A stretch of 64,000 nucleotides of DNA from Paludibacteraceae bacterium (GCA_016938015.1 JAFGVL010000023.1:1-64000), one strand, 5' to 3'; counted from the stretch's first letter, positions 38,959 through 48,947 are shown. Made by a program: numbers and translations. The notes: generated by a model not told the origin, from the letters alone.

Positions 38959-40221
38959 TTATTCTGTTTTTTTCTTCAACACAAATTTTCTCCTTTCACT
39001 GCCTTGCTTATCTTTATTGTGTTGCCCATTATTTTTAGGTTTAAATCCTCTTTTTTTATCTCCGCCACCTTTAGGGTTCCATGTTGGCCCCTCGCCAAAA
39101 GCTTCTGGTACATCAATGCGAGGTACTGTCATTTCTATTAGTTCTTCAATACGTTGCATTTTTTGCATATCCTTTGGGTTAACTAGGGTATAAGCTTCTC
39201 CTTCGCTTCCGGCACGAGCCGTGCGACCAATGCGGTGTACATAATCTTCGGCATCGTGAGGCACATCATAGTTAATTACCATATTTATTTCTTTGATGTC
39301 AATACCACGACTCATTACATCGGTAGCCACTAAAATGCGTGTGCGTTTGGAACGGAAACCAATTAGCACTTCTTCGCGTTGATCTTGGTCAAGGTCGGAT
39401 GAAATACCTCGCGCTTTTAATCCTGCTTGCCGTAAATCGCGCACAATCTCATTTACCTTTGCCTTTGCCGAAGTAAAAATAATAATGCTGTTATACTCGG
39501 CTCTTTGTTCTATAATATGACGGAGTACTGCTGTTTTTTGGGTGTCGTAAGTGAGGTATAAAAATTGTTTTACGTTGGCTGCCGGTTTCGACATAGACAA
39601 GGATATTTCCTCCGGATGTTTCAATATCTTTTTTGCCAAAGTACGAATTTTTGGTGGCATGGTGGCGCTAAACATCAATGTTTGTCGTTCTTTGGGAAGA
39701 TAGGTGATAATTTTCTCGATATCTTCCAAAAATCCCATATCGAGCATTTTATCGGCTTCGTCTAGTATTAAATGTTTTACATGCTTAAAATCGACATAGC
39801 CTTGTGCCAAATGTGAAATTAACCTGCCTGGAGTAGCCACAATAATATCTCTCCCGTTTTTTAAGGCTCTTTCTTGCTCGGCATATACAATACCGTCGCC
39901 ACCACCGTAAACAGCAATAGACCCAACCGAAATATAGTAAGAGAAACCTTGTATCTCTTGGTCAATTTGGATGGCCAATTCTCTTGTTGGAACAATAATA
40001 AGTGTATTGGTATTGTTGTCAGGTTTATCGGCTAATTTATGTAAAATTGGGAGCACAAAAGCAGCTGTTTTTCCGGTGCCGGTTTGGGCACAGGCAATTA
40101 AATCTTTTCCGCTGAGAATGTTCGGAATAGCAAATTCTTGAATAGGAGTGGCTTCTTGGAAGCCCATTTGTGAGATGGCTTCGATTATATTTTCGTCGAG
40201 GCCGAATTCGGTAAATTTCAT
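38959..40221 (-). CDS. DEAD-box RNA helicase (RhlE-like)
   Basis: FTEFGLDENIIEAISQMGFQEATPIQ, ACAQTGTGKTAAFVLP, LILDEADKMLDMG, FSATMP, HRIGRTARAG. Start likely MKFTEF at 40221. Confidence 0.95.
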   Translation of the reverse strand: MKFTEFGLDENIIEAISQMGFQEATPIQEFAIPNILSGKDLIACAQTGTGKTAAFVLPILHKLADKPDNNTNTLIIVPTRELAIQIDQEIQGFSYYISVGSIAVYGGGDGIVYAEQERALKNGRDIIVATPGRLISHLAQGYVDFKHVKHLILDEADKMLDMGFLEDIEKIITYLPKERQTLMFSATMPPKIRTLAKKILKHPEEISLSMSKPAANVKQFLYLTYDTQKTAVLRHIIEQRAEYNSIIIFTSAKAKVNEIVRDLRQAGLKARGISSDLDQDQREEVLIGFRSKRTRILVATDVMSRGIDIKEINMVINYDVPHDAEDYVHRIGRTARAGSEGEAYTLVNPKDMQKMQRIEELIEMTVPRIDVPEAFGEGPTWNPKGGGDKKRGFKPKNNGQHNKDKQGSERRKFVLKKKTE

Positions 40222-40373
40222 GTGAAATGAATGATTAATAAGCCTCAAAAGTACTCAAATTTTATGAAAGAAAATTATAGGGAGTGAATGGTTGTGAATA
40301 TTGTTATCTTTTTTCCTAAACTTTAAGTAAATTTGCACTCTTATTTAGAGTTAACCGTTTACCGTTTAAAAAC

Positions 40374-43300
40374 ATGGAATATAATTTCAACGCTATTGAA
40401 AAAAAGTGGCAGCAGTTTTGGAAAGAAAACAAAACGTACCAAGTACAGATTGATACCAACAAACCGAAGTACTATGTGCTCGATATGTTTCCTTATCCAT
40501 CAGGTGCAGGATTACACGTAGGGCATCCGTTGGGTTATATAGCATCGGATATTTATAGTCGTTATAAACGCCTAAAAGGCTTTAATGTGTTGCACCCTAT
40601 GGGTTATGATGCGTACGGCTTGCCTGCTGAGCAATATGCTATTCAAACAGGTCAGCATCCGGCTATAACAACAAAAAATAATATTGCCAGATACAGAGAA
40701 CAGCTCGATAAAATTGGTTTTTCTTACGATTGGAGTCGTGAAGTACGTACTTGCGAACCGGATTATTACCAATGGACACAATGGGCATTTATCAAAATGT
40801 TTAACCATTATTACGACACTAATTTACAAAAAGCGCTACCTATTGAGAATCTTATAAAAGCTTTTGAGGTAAATGGTACCAATGGTATTACGGCCGCTTT
40901 TACCGAAGAGATTAGCTTTACTGCTGCCGATTGGAATGCTAAATCGGATATTGAAAAGCAAGAGCTGTTGATGAATTATCGTATTGCCTATAAAGCAGAT
41001 ACCATGGTAAATTGGTGCCCTGCATTAGGAACGGTACTTGCCAACGATGAAGTAAGCGAAGGCGTTTCGGTGCGTGGCGGACATCCGGTAGAGCAAAAAA
41101 TAATGAGCCAGTGGTGTTTGCGCGTTTCAGCTTACGCACAACGTTTGTTGGATGGCTTGGAAGTGATTGACTGGACAGAATCTTTGAAAGATTCACAACG
41201 CTATTGGATTGGAAAGAGTGAAGGGGCGGAGATGAAATTTAAAATAAGCCTCCCCCCAGCCCCCTCCGAAAGAGGGGGAGAGTGCCTCCCGTATCAGACA
41301 GCTGATTTATATTCGTATGCATTATTAAAAGAACTATCTGAGATACATCGTAAAAACACAACAGAAGCTGAGTCAGTTTTGTGGAGTGTATTAAGAAATA
41401 AGAGCCTTAGCGGATATAAATTCAGGAGACAACATATAATTGATAAATACATTGTTGATTTTGTGTGTTTAGAAAAGCATTTAATTGTTGAAGTTGATGG
41501 TGGATATCATAATAGACCGGATATTCAAGAAGCTGATAAGGTAAGAACTTTTATATTAAGAGAAAAAGATTTTGAAGTAATTAGATTTACGAATGATGAA
41601 GTAATTAATAACATTCATGTTGTTTTAGAAAAAATAGAGAAAAAGCTCAACTCAATAGAAATTCAACCAAAGCTTGATCAAACAATCTCCCCCTCTGTAG
41701 GAGGGGGTCGGGGGGAGGCCTCTTTGACAGTTTTCACCACGAGAGCGGATACCATCTACGGCGTAACCTTCATGGTATTGGCACCAGAAAGTGAATATAC
41801 CCAACTAGTAACAACTGCGGAACAAAAATCAGAAGTAGATAAATACCTCCATAAAGTAAAAAATCGTACCGAGCGTGAGCGTTTAGCCGACCGTAAAGTG
41901 TCAGGTGTTTTCTCCGGCTCGTATGCGATTAATCCAATTAGTGGAACAGAGATTCCTATCTGGATTTCCGATTATGTATTGGCCGGATACGGTACAGGAG
42001 CCATTATGGCGGTGCCTGCTCACGATTCGCGCGACTATGCTTTTGCCAAACATTTCAACTTGCCGATAATATGCTTAATTGAAGGAGCTGATATCAGTGA
42101 AGAAAGTTTAGATGCAAAAGAAGGAATTATGATGAATTCGGGTTTTTTAAATGGACTAAACGTAAAAGAAGCTATCCAAAAAGCCAAGGATTATATCAAA
42201 GAAAATAACTTGGGTCGTGTAAAAACGAACTACCGTTTGCGTGATGCTATCTTTAGTCGCCAGCGTTATTGGGGCGAACCGTTCCCTGTGTATTACAAGG
42301 ATGGTATGCCTCAAATGCTCGATGAAAAGGAACTGCCGCTAGAATTGCCGGAAGTAGATAAATACCTCCCCACCGAAAAAGGCGAACCACCACTAGGTCG
42401 TGCTAAAAATTGGCAAACGAAAGAAGGATATCCTTTAGAGCTAAATACTATGCCTGGTTTTGCCGGTTCATCGGCGTATTTCTTGCGCTATATGGACCCG
42501 AAAAATAACAAGGAATTGGTTTCTAAAGAGGCCAATAACTATTGGAAATCGGTAGATTTATACTTGGGTGGAATTGAACATGCTACCGGTCACTTAATTT
42601 ATAGCCGTGTATGGAACAAATTTTTATATGATATTGGGGAAATTTGTGAGGATGAACCATTTAAGAAACTGATTAATCAAGGGATGATTCAGGGGCGGAG
42701 TAATTTTGTATATAGACTTGTTTTGCCTATTGAATTTAAAGAGAAAATATACATCTCTAAAAAATATTATGATTTACTTGAGAAAGAAAATATTTCTAAT
42801 ATTGAACTTCAAGAATTTCAAAAAGAGGCAAGAAGACAAATTAGTAAAGTAAATAGTGAATTAGTTGAAAGACTTGAAAAGCTGAATTCAATTACATGGA
42901 ATAAACAAGGAATTCATGTTGATGTTAATATTGTTGATAATGATGTGTTGAATATTGAAGAATTTAGAAATCATCCAAAATATAAGCAAGATGCAAAAGA
43001 TGCAATTTTTATCCTAGAAGATGATAAATTTATTTGTGGTTGGGCAGTAGAAAAGATGTCTAAATCAATGGACAACGTGGTAAACCCCGATGATATCGTA
43101 GAAAAATATGGTGCAGACACCTTGCGTTTGTACGAAATGTTTCTAGGTCCCTTGGAACAATCCAAGCCTTGGGATACGAATGGAATTGATGGGGTACATC
43201 GCTTTTTGAAACGATTGTGGTCGTTGTTTTATAAAGGAGAGGAGTATATTGTAACTGATGAGGATCCAATCGCAGATGAATTGAAAATATTACATAAAAC

Positions 43301-43733
43301 CATTAAGAAAATTGAGTGGGACATAGAAAACTTCTCGTTCAACACATCTGTTTCCGCTTTTATGATATGTGTAAACGAACTTTCTTCGATGAAATGTAGC
43401 AAAAAAGCCATTTTATCGGATTTGGTAGTATTGCTTGCCCCTTATGTACCGCATATTGCCGAAGAGTTATGGCATGTTTTAGGAAATAAAGCGAGTGTGT
43501 GCGATGCAAAATTCCCTGTTTTCAACGAAGCTTATTTGGTAGAAAGTGTGGTTAAATATCCCATCTCTTTTAATGGGAAAGTGAAGTTTACGTTGGAGCT
43601 TCCTGCCGATATGAACAAAGAAGAAGTAGAAAAAACAGCTCTTGCCAACGAACAAACCATTAAACAACTTAATGGCAATGCTCCCAAAAAAGTGATTGTG
43701 GTGTTGGGGAAGATAGTTAATATAGTTCTTTAA
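40374..43733 (+). CDS. leuS: Leucyl-tRNA synthetase with an in-frame DUF559 nuclease-domain insertion
   Basis: [28 protein letters not shown] (HIGH), [21 protein letters not shown] editing motif, [11 protein letters not shown] (KMSKS). Residues ~292-450 are foreign to LeuRS and DUF559-like. Confidence 0.97.
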   Translation: MEYNFNAIEKKWQQFWKENKTYQVQIDTNKPKYYVLDMFPYPSGAGLHVGHPLGYIASDIYSRYKRLKGFNVLHPMGYDAYGLPAEQYAIQTGQHPAITTKNNIARYREQLDKIGFSYDWSREVRTCEPDYYQWTQWAFIKMFNHYYDTNLQKALPIENLIKAFEVNGTNGITAAFTEEISFTAADWNAKSDIEKQELLMNYRIAYKADTMVNWCPALGTVLANDEVSEGVSVRGGHPVEQKIMSQWCLRVSAYAQRLLDGLEVIDWTESLKDSQRYWIGKSEGAEMKFKISLPPAPSERGGECLPYQTADLYSYALLKELSEIHRKNTTEAESVLWSVLRNKSLSGYKFRRQHIIDKYIVDFVCLEKHLIVEVDGGYHNRPDIQEADKVRTFILREKDFEVIRFTNDEVINNIHVVLEKIEKKLNSIEIQPKLDQTISPSVGGGRGEASLTVFTTRADTIYGVTFMVLAPESEYTQLVTTAEQKSEVDKYLHKVKNRTERERLADRKVSGVFSGSYAINPISGTEIPIWISDYVLAGYGTGAIMAVPAHDSRDYAFAKHFNLPIICLIEGADISEESLDAKEGIMMNSGFLNGLNVKEAIQKAKDYIKENNLGRVKTNYRLRDAIFSRQRYWGEPFPVYYKDGMPQMLDEKELPLELPEVDKYLPTEKGEPPLGRAKNWQTKEGYPLELNTMPGFAGSSAYFLRYMDPKNNKELVSKEANNYWKSVDLYLGGIEHATGHLIYSRVWNKFLYDIGEICEDEPFKKLINQGMIQGRSNFVYRLVLPIEFKEKIYISKKYYDLLEKENISNIELQEFQKEARRQISKVNSELVERLEKLNSITWNKQGIHVDVNIVDNDVLNIEEFRNHPKYKQDAKDAIFILEDDKFICGWAVEKMSKSMDNVVNPDDIVEKYGADTLRLYEMFLGPLEQSKPWDTNGIDGVHRFLKRLWSLFYKGEEYIVTDEDPIADELKILHKTIKKIEWDIENFSFNTSVSAFMICVNELSSMKCSKKAILSDLVVLLAPYVPHIAEELWHVLGNKASVCDAKFPVFNEAYLVESVVKYPISFNGKVKFTLELPADMNKEEVEKTALANEQTIKQLNGNAPKKVIVVLGKIVNIVL
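41248..41719. mobile_element. In-frame insertion element in leuS encoding a DUF559/Vsr-like nuclease domain
   Basis: Terminal inverted repeats 41248-41281 and 41686-41719, 30/34 identical; enclosed peptide [52 protein letters not shown]...[15 protein letters not shown] is DUF559-like. Confidence 0.85.
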
Positions 43734-43748
43734 TTAATTGATTGTGAA

Positions 43749-44723
43749 ATGGATGTGCGTCTGGAAACCGTAAGCTGTGTTATTTGTAATTCAAATAAAT
43801 ATGCTGAAATATACAAAGGGAAAGGGAAACATAACATTCCTTTAACGGTTTGCGTTTGTAAAAAGTGTGGTTTTAGTTTCCTCAATCCAAGATGGACTGA
43901 AGAAAGCTATCTCAACTTTTACAAATGCCATTACGATAAATATTATAGGGCAAAACCGTCCAGGCTTCCGCATGAATTAGATACTGCCAGTTATTACTTG
44001 CTGTACCAGCGTTTTGTTAAATACCATCCTAATTTCACCCCAAAAAATGTTTTAGATATTGGCAGTGGCGACGGTGCAAAATTAGAATATATTATACAAC
44101 AGTTGCCGTCCACAAAGTTTTACGCCTTAGAATCGTCGGTTGCTTATAAAGAAATAATTGAGTCAAAGGGAATTCATTTTGTGTCGGATGATGTGAATTC
44201 AAACTGGAATGATTCTTTAAAAGGGACATTCGATTTGGTTATTATGCGGCATACCTTGGAGCATTTTCTAAATCCGCTTACCATTCTGGAAAAATTACGC
44301 AGTGTACTTTCAGAATCGGGAGTTGTTTATATTGCCGTGCCCGATGCATACAATCTATTCCGCCCAATTAGAAGTGATTTTTTTCGGGTAGTTCATCCCT
44401 ATTATTTTTCAGCGGATTCACTTAAGAATCTCTTAAATAAGGCTCGTCTGGATATTCTTACAATGGTGGAAGGAGATCAGCTGAATAACCAGGAAATGTA
44501 TCTTTTTGCGAAGAAATCATCGATGGTTAAACAGGTAGATTATAATCCTTCACTTTTTGAGAAGCAGAAACAGATTTATGAAAAAGGATTAAAAGAAGAA
44601 TCCGGTTTTTGCTATACTATCAAACGAATAATGCTTCTTTTTATCGGTTTATTGGTTGGTATTAAAAAGCTATTCTTTCCCAAACCCATTGCTAAACAGA
44701 AGCAAAAACTCCCTATAATTTAA
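43749..44723 (+). CDS. SAM-dependent methyltransferase with N-terminal zinc ribbon
   Basis: CVICNSNKY...CKKCGFSFLNPRW, VLDIGSGDGAKLEYI, MRHTLEHFLNP, YIAVPDAYN. Confidence 0.85.
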   Translation: MDVRLETVSCVICNSNKYAEIYKGKGKHNIPLTVCVCKKCGFSFLNPRWTEESYLNFYKCHYDKYYRAKPSRLPHELDTASYYLLYQRFVKYHPNFTPKNVLDIGSGDGAKLEYIIQQLPSTKFYALESSVAYKEIIESKGIHFVSDDVNSNWNDSLKGTFDLVIMRHTLEHFLNPLTILEKLRSVLSESGVVYIAVPDAYNLFRPIRSDFFRVVHPYYFSADSLKNLLNKARLDILTMVEGDQLNNQEMYLFAKKSSMVKQVDYNPSLFEKQKQIYEKGLKEESGFCYTIKRIMLLFIGLLVGIKKLFFPKPIAKQKQKLPII

Positions 44724-44744
44724 ACTATGAAACTGTCGGTTGTT

Positions 44745-44931
44745 ATTTGTAAATATCCAATCTTTTTCAACAGAAATGTGCGGTTTCTGTTGGAATTGCC
44801 TGCTGAGATGAACAAAGAGGAGGTGGGAAAAAACAGTTCTTGCCAATGAACAAACCATTAAACAACTAAATGGCAATGCTCCCAAAAAAGTGATTGTGGT
44901 GTTGGGGAAAATAGTTAATATAGTAATGTAA
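44745..44931 (+). pseudogene. Decayed duplicate of the leuS 3' end
   Basis: Near-identical to 43556-43733: ...ttggaattgcctgctgagatgaacaaagaggaggtg...aacaaaccattaaacaactaaatggcaatgctcccaaaaaagtgattgtggtgttggggaaaatagttaatatagtaatgtaa; frameshifted within gaggtgggaaaaaacag. Confidence 0.9.
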
Positions 44932-44951
44932 AAATAAAGAAAATTAACAGT

Positions 44952-45770
44952 ATGAACTATAAAATTAAAAAAGCAATACTTAAGCTGATAAATAATGTTT
45001 TAAATATTATAAATCATCACATAATTCACATTAATAATAGTAAAGTTACTAAAAGTAAACTTTTAATAAATATTGGAAGTGGAGACTGGTCTTATAAAGG
45101 TTGGATAAACCTTGATTATTTAACAGAATGGTATAAGAAAAGTCTTTCGAAACATAAGATAATTCATTATGATATTCGATCAGATAATTTACCATTTGAA
45201 GATAACTCAGTCGATGTTGTATATTGTAGTCATGTAATTGAACATATTGAAAATGGGTATGTTCAGAAAATGTTTGATGAATGTTATAGGGTTATGAAAA
45301 CAAATGGAGTTTTTAGGATATCATGTCCCGATGCCGAATACATATATCAAATTTGTAAAAAAGAAACTGATTTCTGGAAATCCGGCAAAAAATGGTTTGA
45401 AGAATCACTTTTTTATAATGGGGAAAAACCAAGATTAGTAGATTATCTTGTTAGAGAAATAGCAACACCAAAACTTATTGGATATGTAAGTGGGACTAAC
45501 AATGAAGAATATAAAGAAAATTATGATACCATGGAGATGAATGAGTTTTTGGAGTATTTAACTTTTGGTTTGCATTTTAGAAAGGATTATCCAGGTGATC
45601 ATATTAATTATTTTACCTATTCTAAAATTGAAAGAATGCTAAAATCAGCTGGTTTTTCTTTTGTAATTAGATCTAAATACCTTTCAAGTGCTTCATCTGA
45701 GTTGTTAAAGGCTCATAAATTTGACTTAACTCGACCAGAATTGAGTTTATATGTTGAAGCGATAAAATAA
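44952..45770 (+). CDS. Class I SAM-dependent methyltransferase
   Basis: LLINIGSGDWSYKGWINLDY, NLPFEDNSVDVVYCSHVIEHIE, FRISCPDAEYIY. Confidence 0.85.
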   Translation: MNYKIKKAILKLINNVLNIINHHIIHINNSKVTKSKLLINIGSGDWSYKGWINLDYLTEWYKKSLSKHKIIHYDIRSDNLPFEDNSVDVVYCSHVIEHIENGYVQKMFDECYRVMKTNGVFRISCPDAEYIYQICKKETDFWKSGKKWFEESLFYNGEKPRLVDYLVREIATPKLIGYVSGTNNEEYKENYDTMEMNEFLEYLTFGLHFRKDYPGDHINYFTYSKIERMLKSAGFSFVIRSKYLSSASSELLKAHKFDLTRPELSLYVEAIK

Positions 45771-45902
45771 TTTAATAATAATTGAAAATATTCGAATTTT
45801 TGTTTGTGTATTTTTGAATAAAAATATATCAATTGTTTATTTGAAAAAAGCAACTTATCATTCTCTAGTGTCTTTGATCAAGGAATAAAAAGCTTTATTA
45901 GT

Positions 45903-47216
45903 ATGTTGATAGATGATTTTTTTGAGATGGAAGAAAAATATCAATTGTTTGATATTTATACAGAAAATGGAATGCCTTGTTGGGATTTATTTCGTTACCA
46001 AATATATGTAAACTATTTTTGGCCAAATGTTTATAAAACTAAAGCCAAACAAATAATTGATTTAGGAATAGTATTGTCTGGGTTTAAAATTATATCCCGA
46101 TCAATTTTTTCTTTCTTTTTCAGACGATCTAACAATATTCTTTTTTCTTATTCTAGGCATTTAAATGGTAACAATTTTTTGTACGATAAAGTAGCTCAAC
46201 ATGTGGTAGATGTATTTAATGAAAATATTCTTATCGTAGAAAATGTTAAAGCTTCCGCTAAATATTTAAACAAAGCGGAACATAATTTTTCTTTTGTATA
46301 TAAAAAAATTATCTATTGTAATAAAAAATTCCCGATAGATAATTATAAGTATATTGAAGATGCCTTAATAAATACTTTTGGAGATCTAAAAATATCATAT
46401 GATGAGCTGAATAAATTATATAATTTCTTTTTAAAAGATTATAGATATTATCGATTCTATTTTAAATTAAAAGGAGTAAAACGACTTTTTCTTGTTCAAA
46501 ATGGTATTCAAAAAGGACTATTTGCAGCTGCAAATTCCTTGGGTATTGAAATATTTGAACTTCAACACGGAAGTTTTGGCAAAGATCATTTAGCATATTC
46601 ATATCCTTCAAGTATTAACCCAGCAAGTAATATTTTTGTGCCAAACTATCTGCTCACTTTTGGAAAATCGTGGGGTAAAAATATGAATATCCCAATGAGA
46701 GTTATCCCTATTGGGAACGATTATTTTACTTCTTCTCATCCTAAAGTTATTAGCGATGATAGTGTTTTATTTGTTTCATCAATAATTCATGGTGAAGAAT
46801 TATCAAAACTAGCAGTAAGTCTTTCTCGAAAATATCCTAACAGAAAAATAAATTTTAAACTGCACACTAATGAATATTTTAAAATAAGTTTTTATGAATC
46901 ATTATTTAAAGATTATCCAAATATTTGTATTTTAAAAAATGAAAAAGATTTATCTGAATTAATCGCAAATTCAACATTGGTGGTTCTAATTAATTCTACA
47001 GTCTTATACGAAGCGATTAATCAAAAAGTAAAAGTTGCTATTTATAAAAAAATAAATTATTTAAGCCAGTCAGATACTTTTAAATTGCCGAATGTATATT
47101 TATTTGATAATTTAGATGAACTACAAAAGGCTATAGATGCAGAAAAAAAAGAAAGTGATGTTGTTTTCTTTGAGAAATTTGATCAAGAGCTTTTTTACAA
47201 ATTAATTAAGAAATAA
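45903..47216 (+). CDS. Surface polysaccharide biosynthesis protein, possible glycosyl/glycerophosphotransferase
   Basis: FLVQNGIQKGLFAAANSLGIEIFELQHGSFGKDHLAYSYPSSINP...PNYLLTFGKSWG; location in glycan cluster. Confidence 0.55.
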   Translation: MLIDDFFEMEEKYQLFDIYTENGMPCWDLFRYQIYVNYFWPNVYKTKAKQIIDLGIVLSGFKIISRSIFSFFFRRSNNILFSYSRHLNGNNFLYDKVAQHVVDVFNENILIVENVKASAKYLNKAEHNFSFVYKKIIYCNKKFPIDNYKYIEDALINTFGDLKISYDELNKLYNFFLKDYRYYRFYFKLKGVKRLFLVQNGIQKGLFAAANSLGIEIFELQHGSFGKDHLAYSYPSSINPASNIFVPNYLLTFGKSWGKNMNIPMRVIPIGNDYFTSSHPKVISDDSVLFVSSIIHGEELSKLAVSLSRKYPNRKINFKLHTNEYFKISFYESLFKDYPNICILKNEKDLSELIANSTLVVLINSTVLYEAINQKVKVAIYKKINYLSQSDTFKLPNVYLFDNLDELQKAIDAEKKESDVVFFEKFDQELFYKLIKK

Positions 47217-47791
47217 TGAAAATAATTAAATCTATTTTTCGTCTTTATTGGTGGGTGTTAAACATTAATATGTTTAAAAAATTAGGTAAACGATCGTACT
47301 TCAAAAAAGGTCTAATTATTTCTAAACCATATATTGAATGTGGCGCGCATGTTCGTGTAGGTGCAAATGCAAGAATTGAGGCAGTGTTAAAATACAATAA
47401 CAGGAGATTTAATCCTTTAATCGTTATTGGTAATGATGTATCAATTCAACAGAATCTTCATTTAACTTGTGCTAATAAAATAAGTGTTGGAGATAATACA
47501 GCTATTGCTGCTAATGTAACTATAACAGACATTCATCATCCTTATGAAGATTTGACTATTCCTATAGAAAAACAAGATATTCTGGTAAAAGAAGTATATA
47601 TTGGAGAAGATTGTAAGATTTATAATAATGTTGTTATTCTTCCTGGTTCTAAAATTGGTAAACATGTTACAATTGGCGCTAATGCTGTTGTAACAAAAGA
47701 TATTCCTGATTATTCTGTAGCTGTTGGTATTCCAGCTAGAGTTATTAAACGATATAATCATCAAAAAAACGAATGGGAGAGAGTTTCCTAA
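47216..47791 (+). CDS. Left-handed beta-helix (hexapeptide) acyltransferase
   Basis: VRVGANARIEA, VGDNTAIAANVTITDIHHPYED, YIGEDCKIYNNVVILPGSKIGKHVTIGANAVVTKDIPDYSVAVGIPARVIKRY. Confidence 0.9.
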   Translation: MKIIKSIFRLYWWVLNINMFKKLGKRSYFKKGLIISKPYIECGAHVRVGANARIEAVLKYNNRRFNPLIVIGNDVSIQQNLHLTCANKISVGDNTAIAANVTITDIHHPYEDLTIPIEKQDILVKEVYIGEDCKIYNNVVILPGSKIGKHVTIGANAVVTKDIPDYSVAVGIPARVIKRYNHQKNEWERVS

Positions 47792-47806
47792 ATATAGTAT
47801 CATAAA

Positions 47807-48943
47807 ATGAAACATATTCTAATTACCGGAGGAGCAGGTTTTATTGGTTCTAATATCGCCCTAAAACTTATTGATAAAGGGTATACTGTTACTGTACTTG
47901 ATTGTTTAAGTACACAGATTCACGGAAAAAAACCGGAGACAACGTCTCCACTTTATGTGAGTATTAAGGATAAGGTTCAGTTTATTCATGGAACCGTTAC
48001 TAATCGTGAAGATTGGGTTAAAGCGATAAAAGATCAAGATGCCATTATACATTTAGCTGCTGAAACAGGCACGGGACAGAGTATGTATGAAATTGAAAAA
48101 TATATTCAGGTAAATATTGGTGGCACTGCTTTAATGTTAGATATTCTTGCTAATACAAAATACTCTGTTAAAAAAGTGATTATTGCTTCTTCTCGTGCAA
48201 TATATGGAGAAGGAAAATATATTTGTTCAACACATGGAGATGTTTTTCCAATATGCCGAAGGGCGGATGATATGACTAAAGGTGATTATGAATGTAAGTG
48301 TCCTATTTGTAATAGTGAAGTTCAATTAGTTGCAACTACTGAAGATAGTAAAATTCATCCAACATCTGTTTATGGTATTAGTAAACAAAATCAAGAACAG
48401 TTAGTAATGACCGTTTGTCCAACTATTGGTATTAGTCCTGTTGCTTTTCGGTATCAGAATGTATATGGTGCAGGACAATCATTGTCTAATCCATATACCG
48501 GTATATTATCAATTTTCTCTACACGTATTAAAAATGGTAATAGTGTTACTATTTTTGAAGATGGGAAGGAGTCGCGCGATTTTATTTATATTGATGATGT
48601 GGTAAATGCTACCATTTTAGGACTTGAAAATGAAAATGCTAATGGCGAAATTTTTAATGTTGGAACAGGAGTAAATATTGATGTAAACACAGTAGCTGCA
48701 GTGTTAATTCAAAAATATGGTATGCCTGTTCAGAAAGCTATATCCGGGAATTTTCGTTTGGGGGATATTCGCCATAATTATGCCGATATTTCTAAAATTA
48801 GCCGATTACTTGGATTTAAACCGATGTTTAATTTCGAACAAGGTATCCAAAAATTTGTTGATTGGGTAAATAAACAAGTTGTACAAGAAGATAAATATGA
48901 TGCTTCTATCAAAGAAATGAAAGCGAAAGGTTTATACAAATAA
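47807..48943 (+). CDS. NAD-dependent epimerase/dehydratase with internal Cys-rich segment, similar to dTDP-L-rhamnose 4-epimerase-type SDRs
   Basis: ITGGAGFIGSNIALKL, HLAAETGTGQSMYEIEKY, SSRAIYGEGKYICSTHGDVFPICRRADDMTKGDYECKCPICNSEV, SVYGISKQNQE. Confidence 0.82.
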   Translation: MKHILITGGAGFIGSNIALKLIDKGYTVTVLDCLSTQIHGKKPETTSPLYVSIKDKVQFIHGTVTNREDWVKAIKDQDAIIHLAAETGTGQSMYEIEKYIQVNIGGTALMLDILANTKYSVKKVIIASSRAIYGEGKYICSTHGDVFPICRRADDMTKGDYECKCPICNSEVQLVATTEDSKIHPTSVYGISKQNQEQLVMTVCPTIGISPVAFRYQNVYGAGQSLSNPYTGILSIFSTRIKNGNSVTIFEDGKESRDFIYIDDVVNATILGLENENANGEIFNVGTGVNIDVNTVAAVLIQKYGMPVQKAISGNFRLGDIRHNYADISKISRLLGFKPMFNFEQGIQKFVDWVNKQVVQEDKYDASIKEMKAKGLYK

Positions 48944-48947
48944 ATAT

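Noticed and set aside
41248-41719. Intein or group I/II intron in leuS
   Set aside because: No intein splicing blocks (no N-terminal Cys/Ser plus C-terminal HN motif at the junctions) and no intron core or reverse transcriptase/LAGLIDADG; frame is continuous and the cargo is DUF559-like.
40374-43733. leuS as a pseudogene
   Set aside because: Frame is open throughout, HIGH, editing TTRADT and KMSKS motifs intact, and it is the only leuS seen in the window.
44670-44885. 71-aa minus-strand ORF over the leuS relic
   Set aside because: Antisense to a clear leuS-derived pseudogene sequence.
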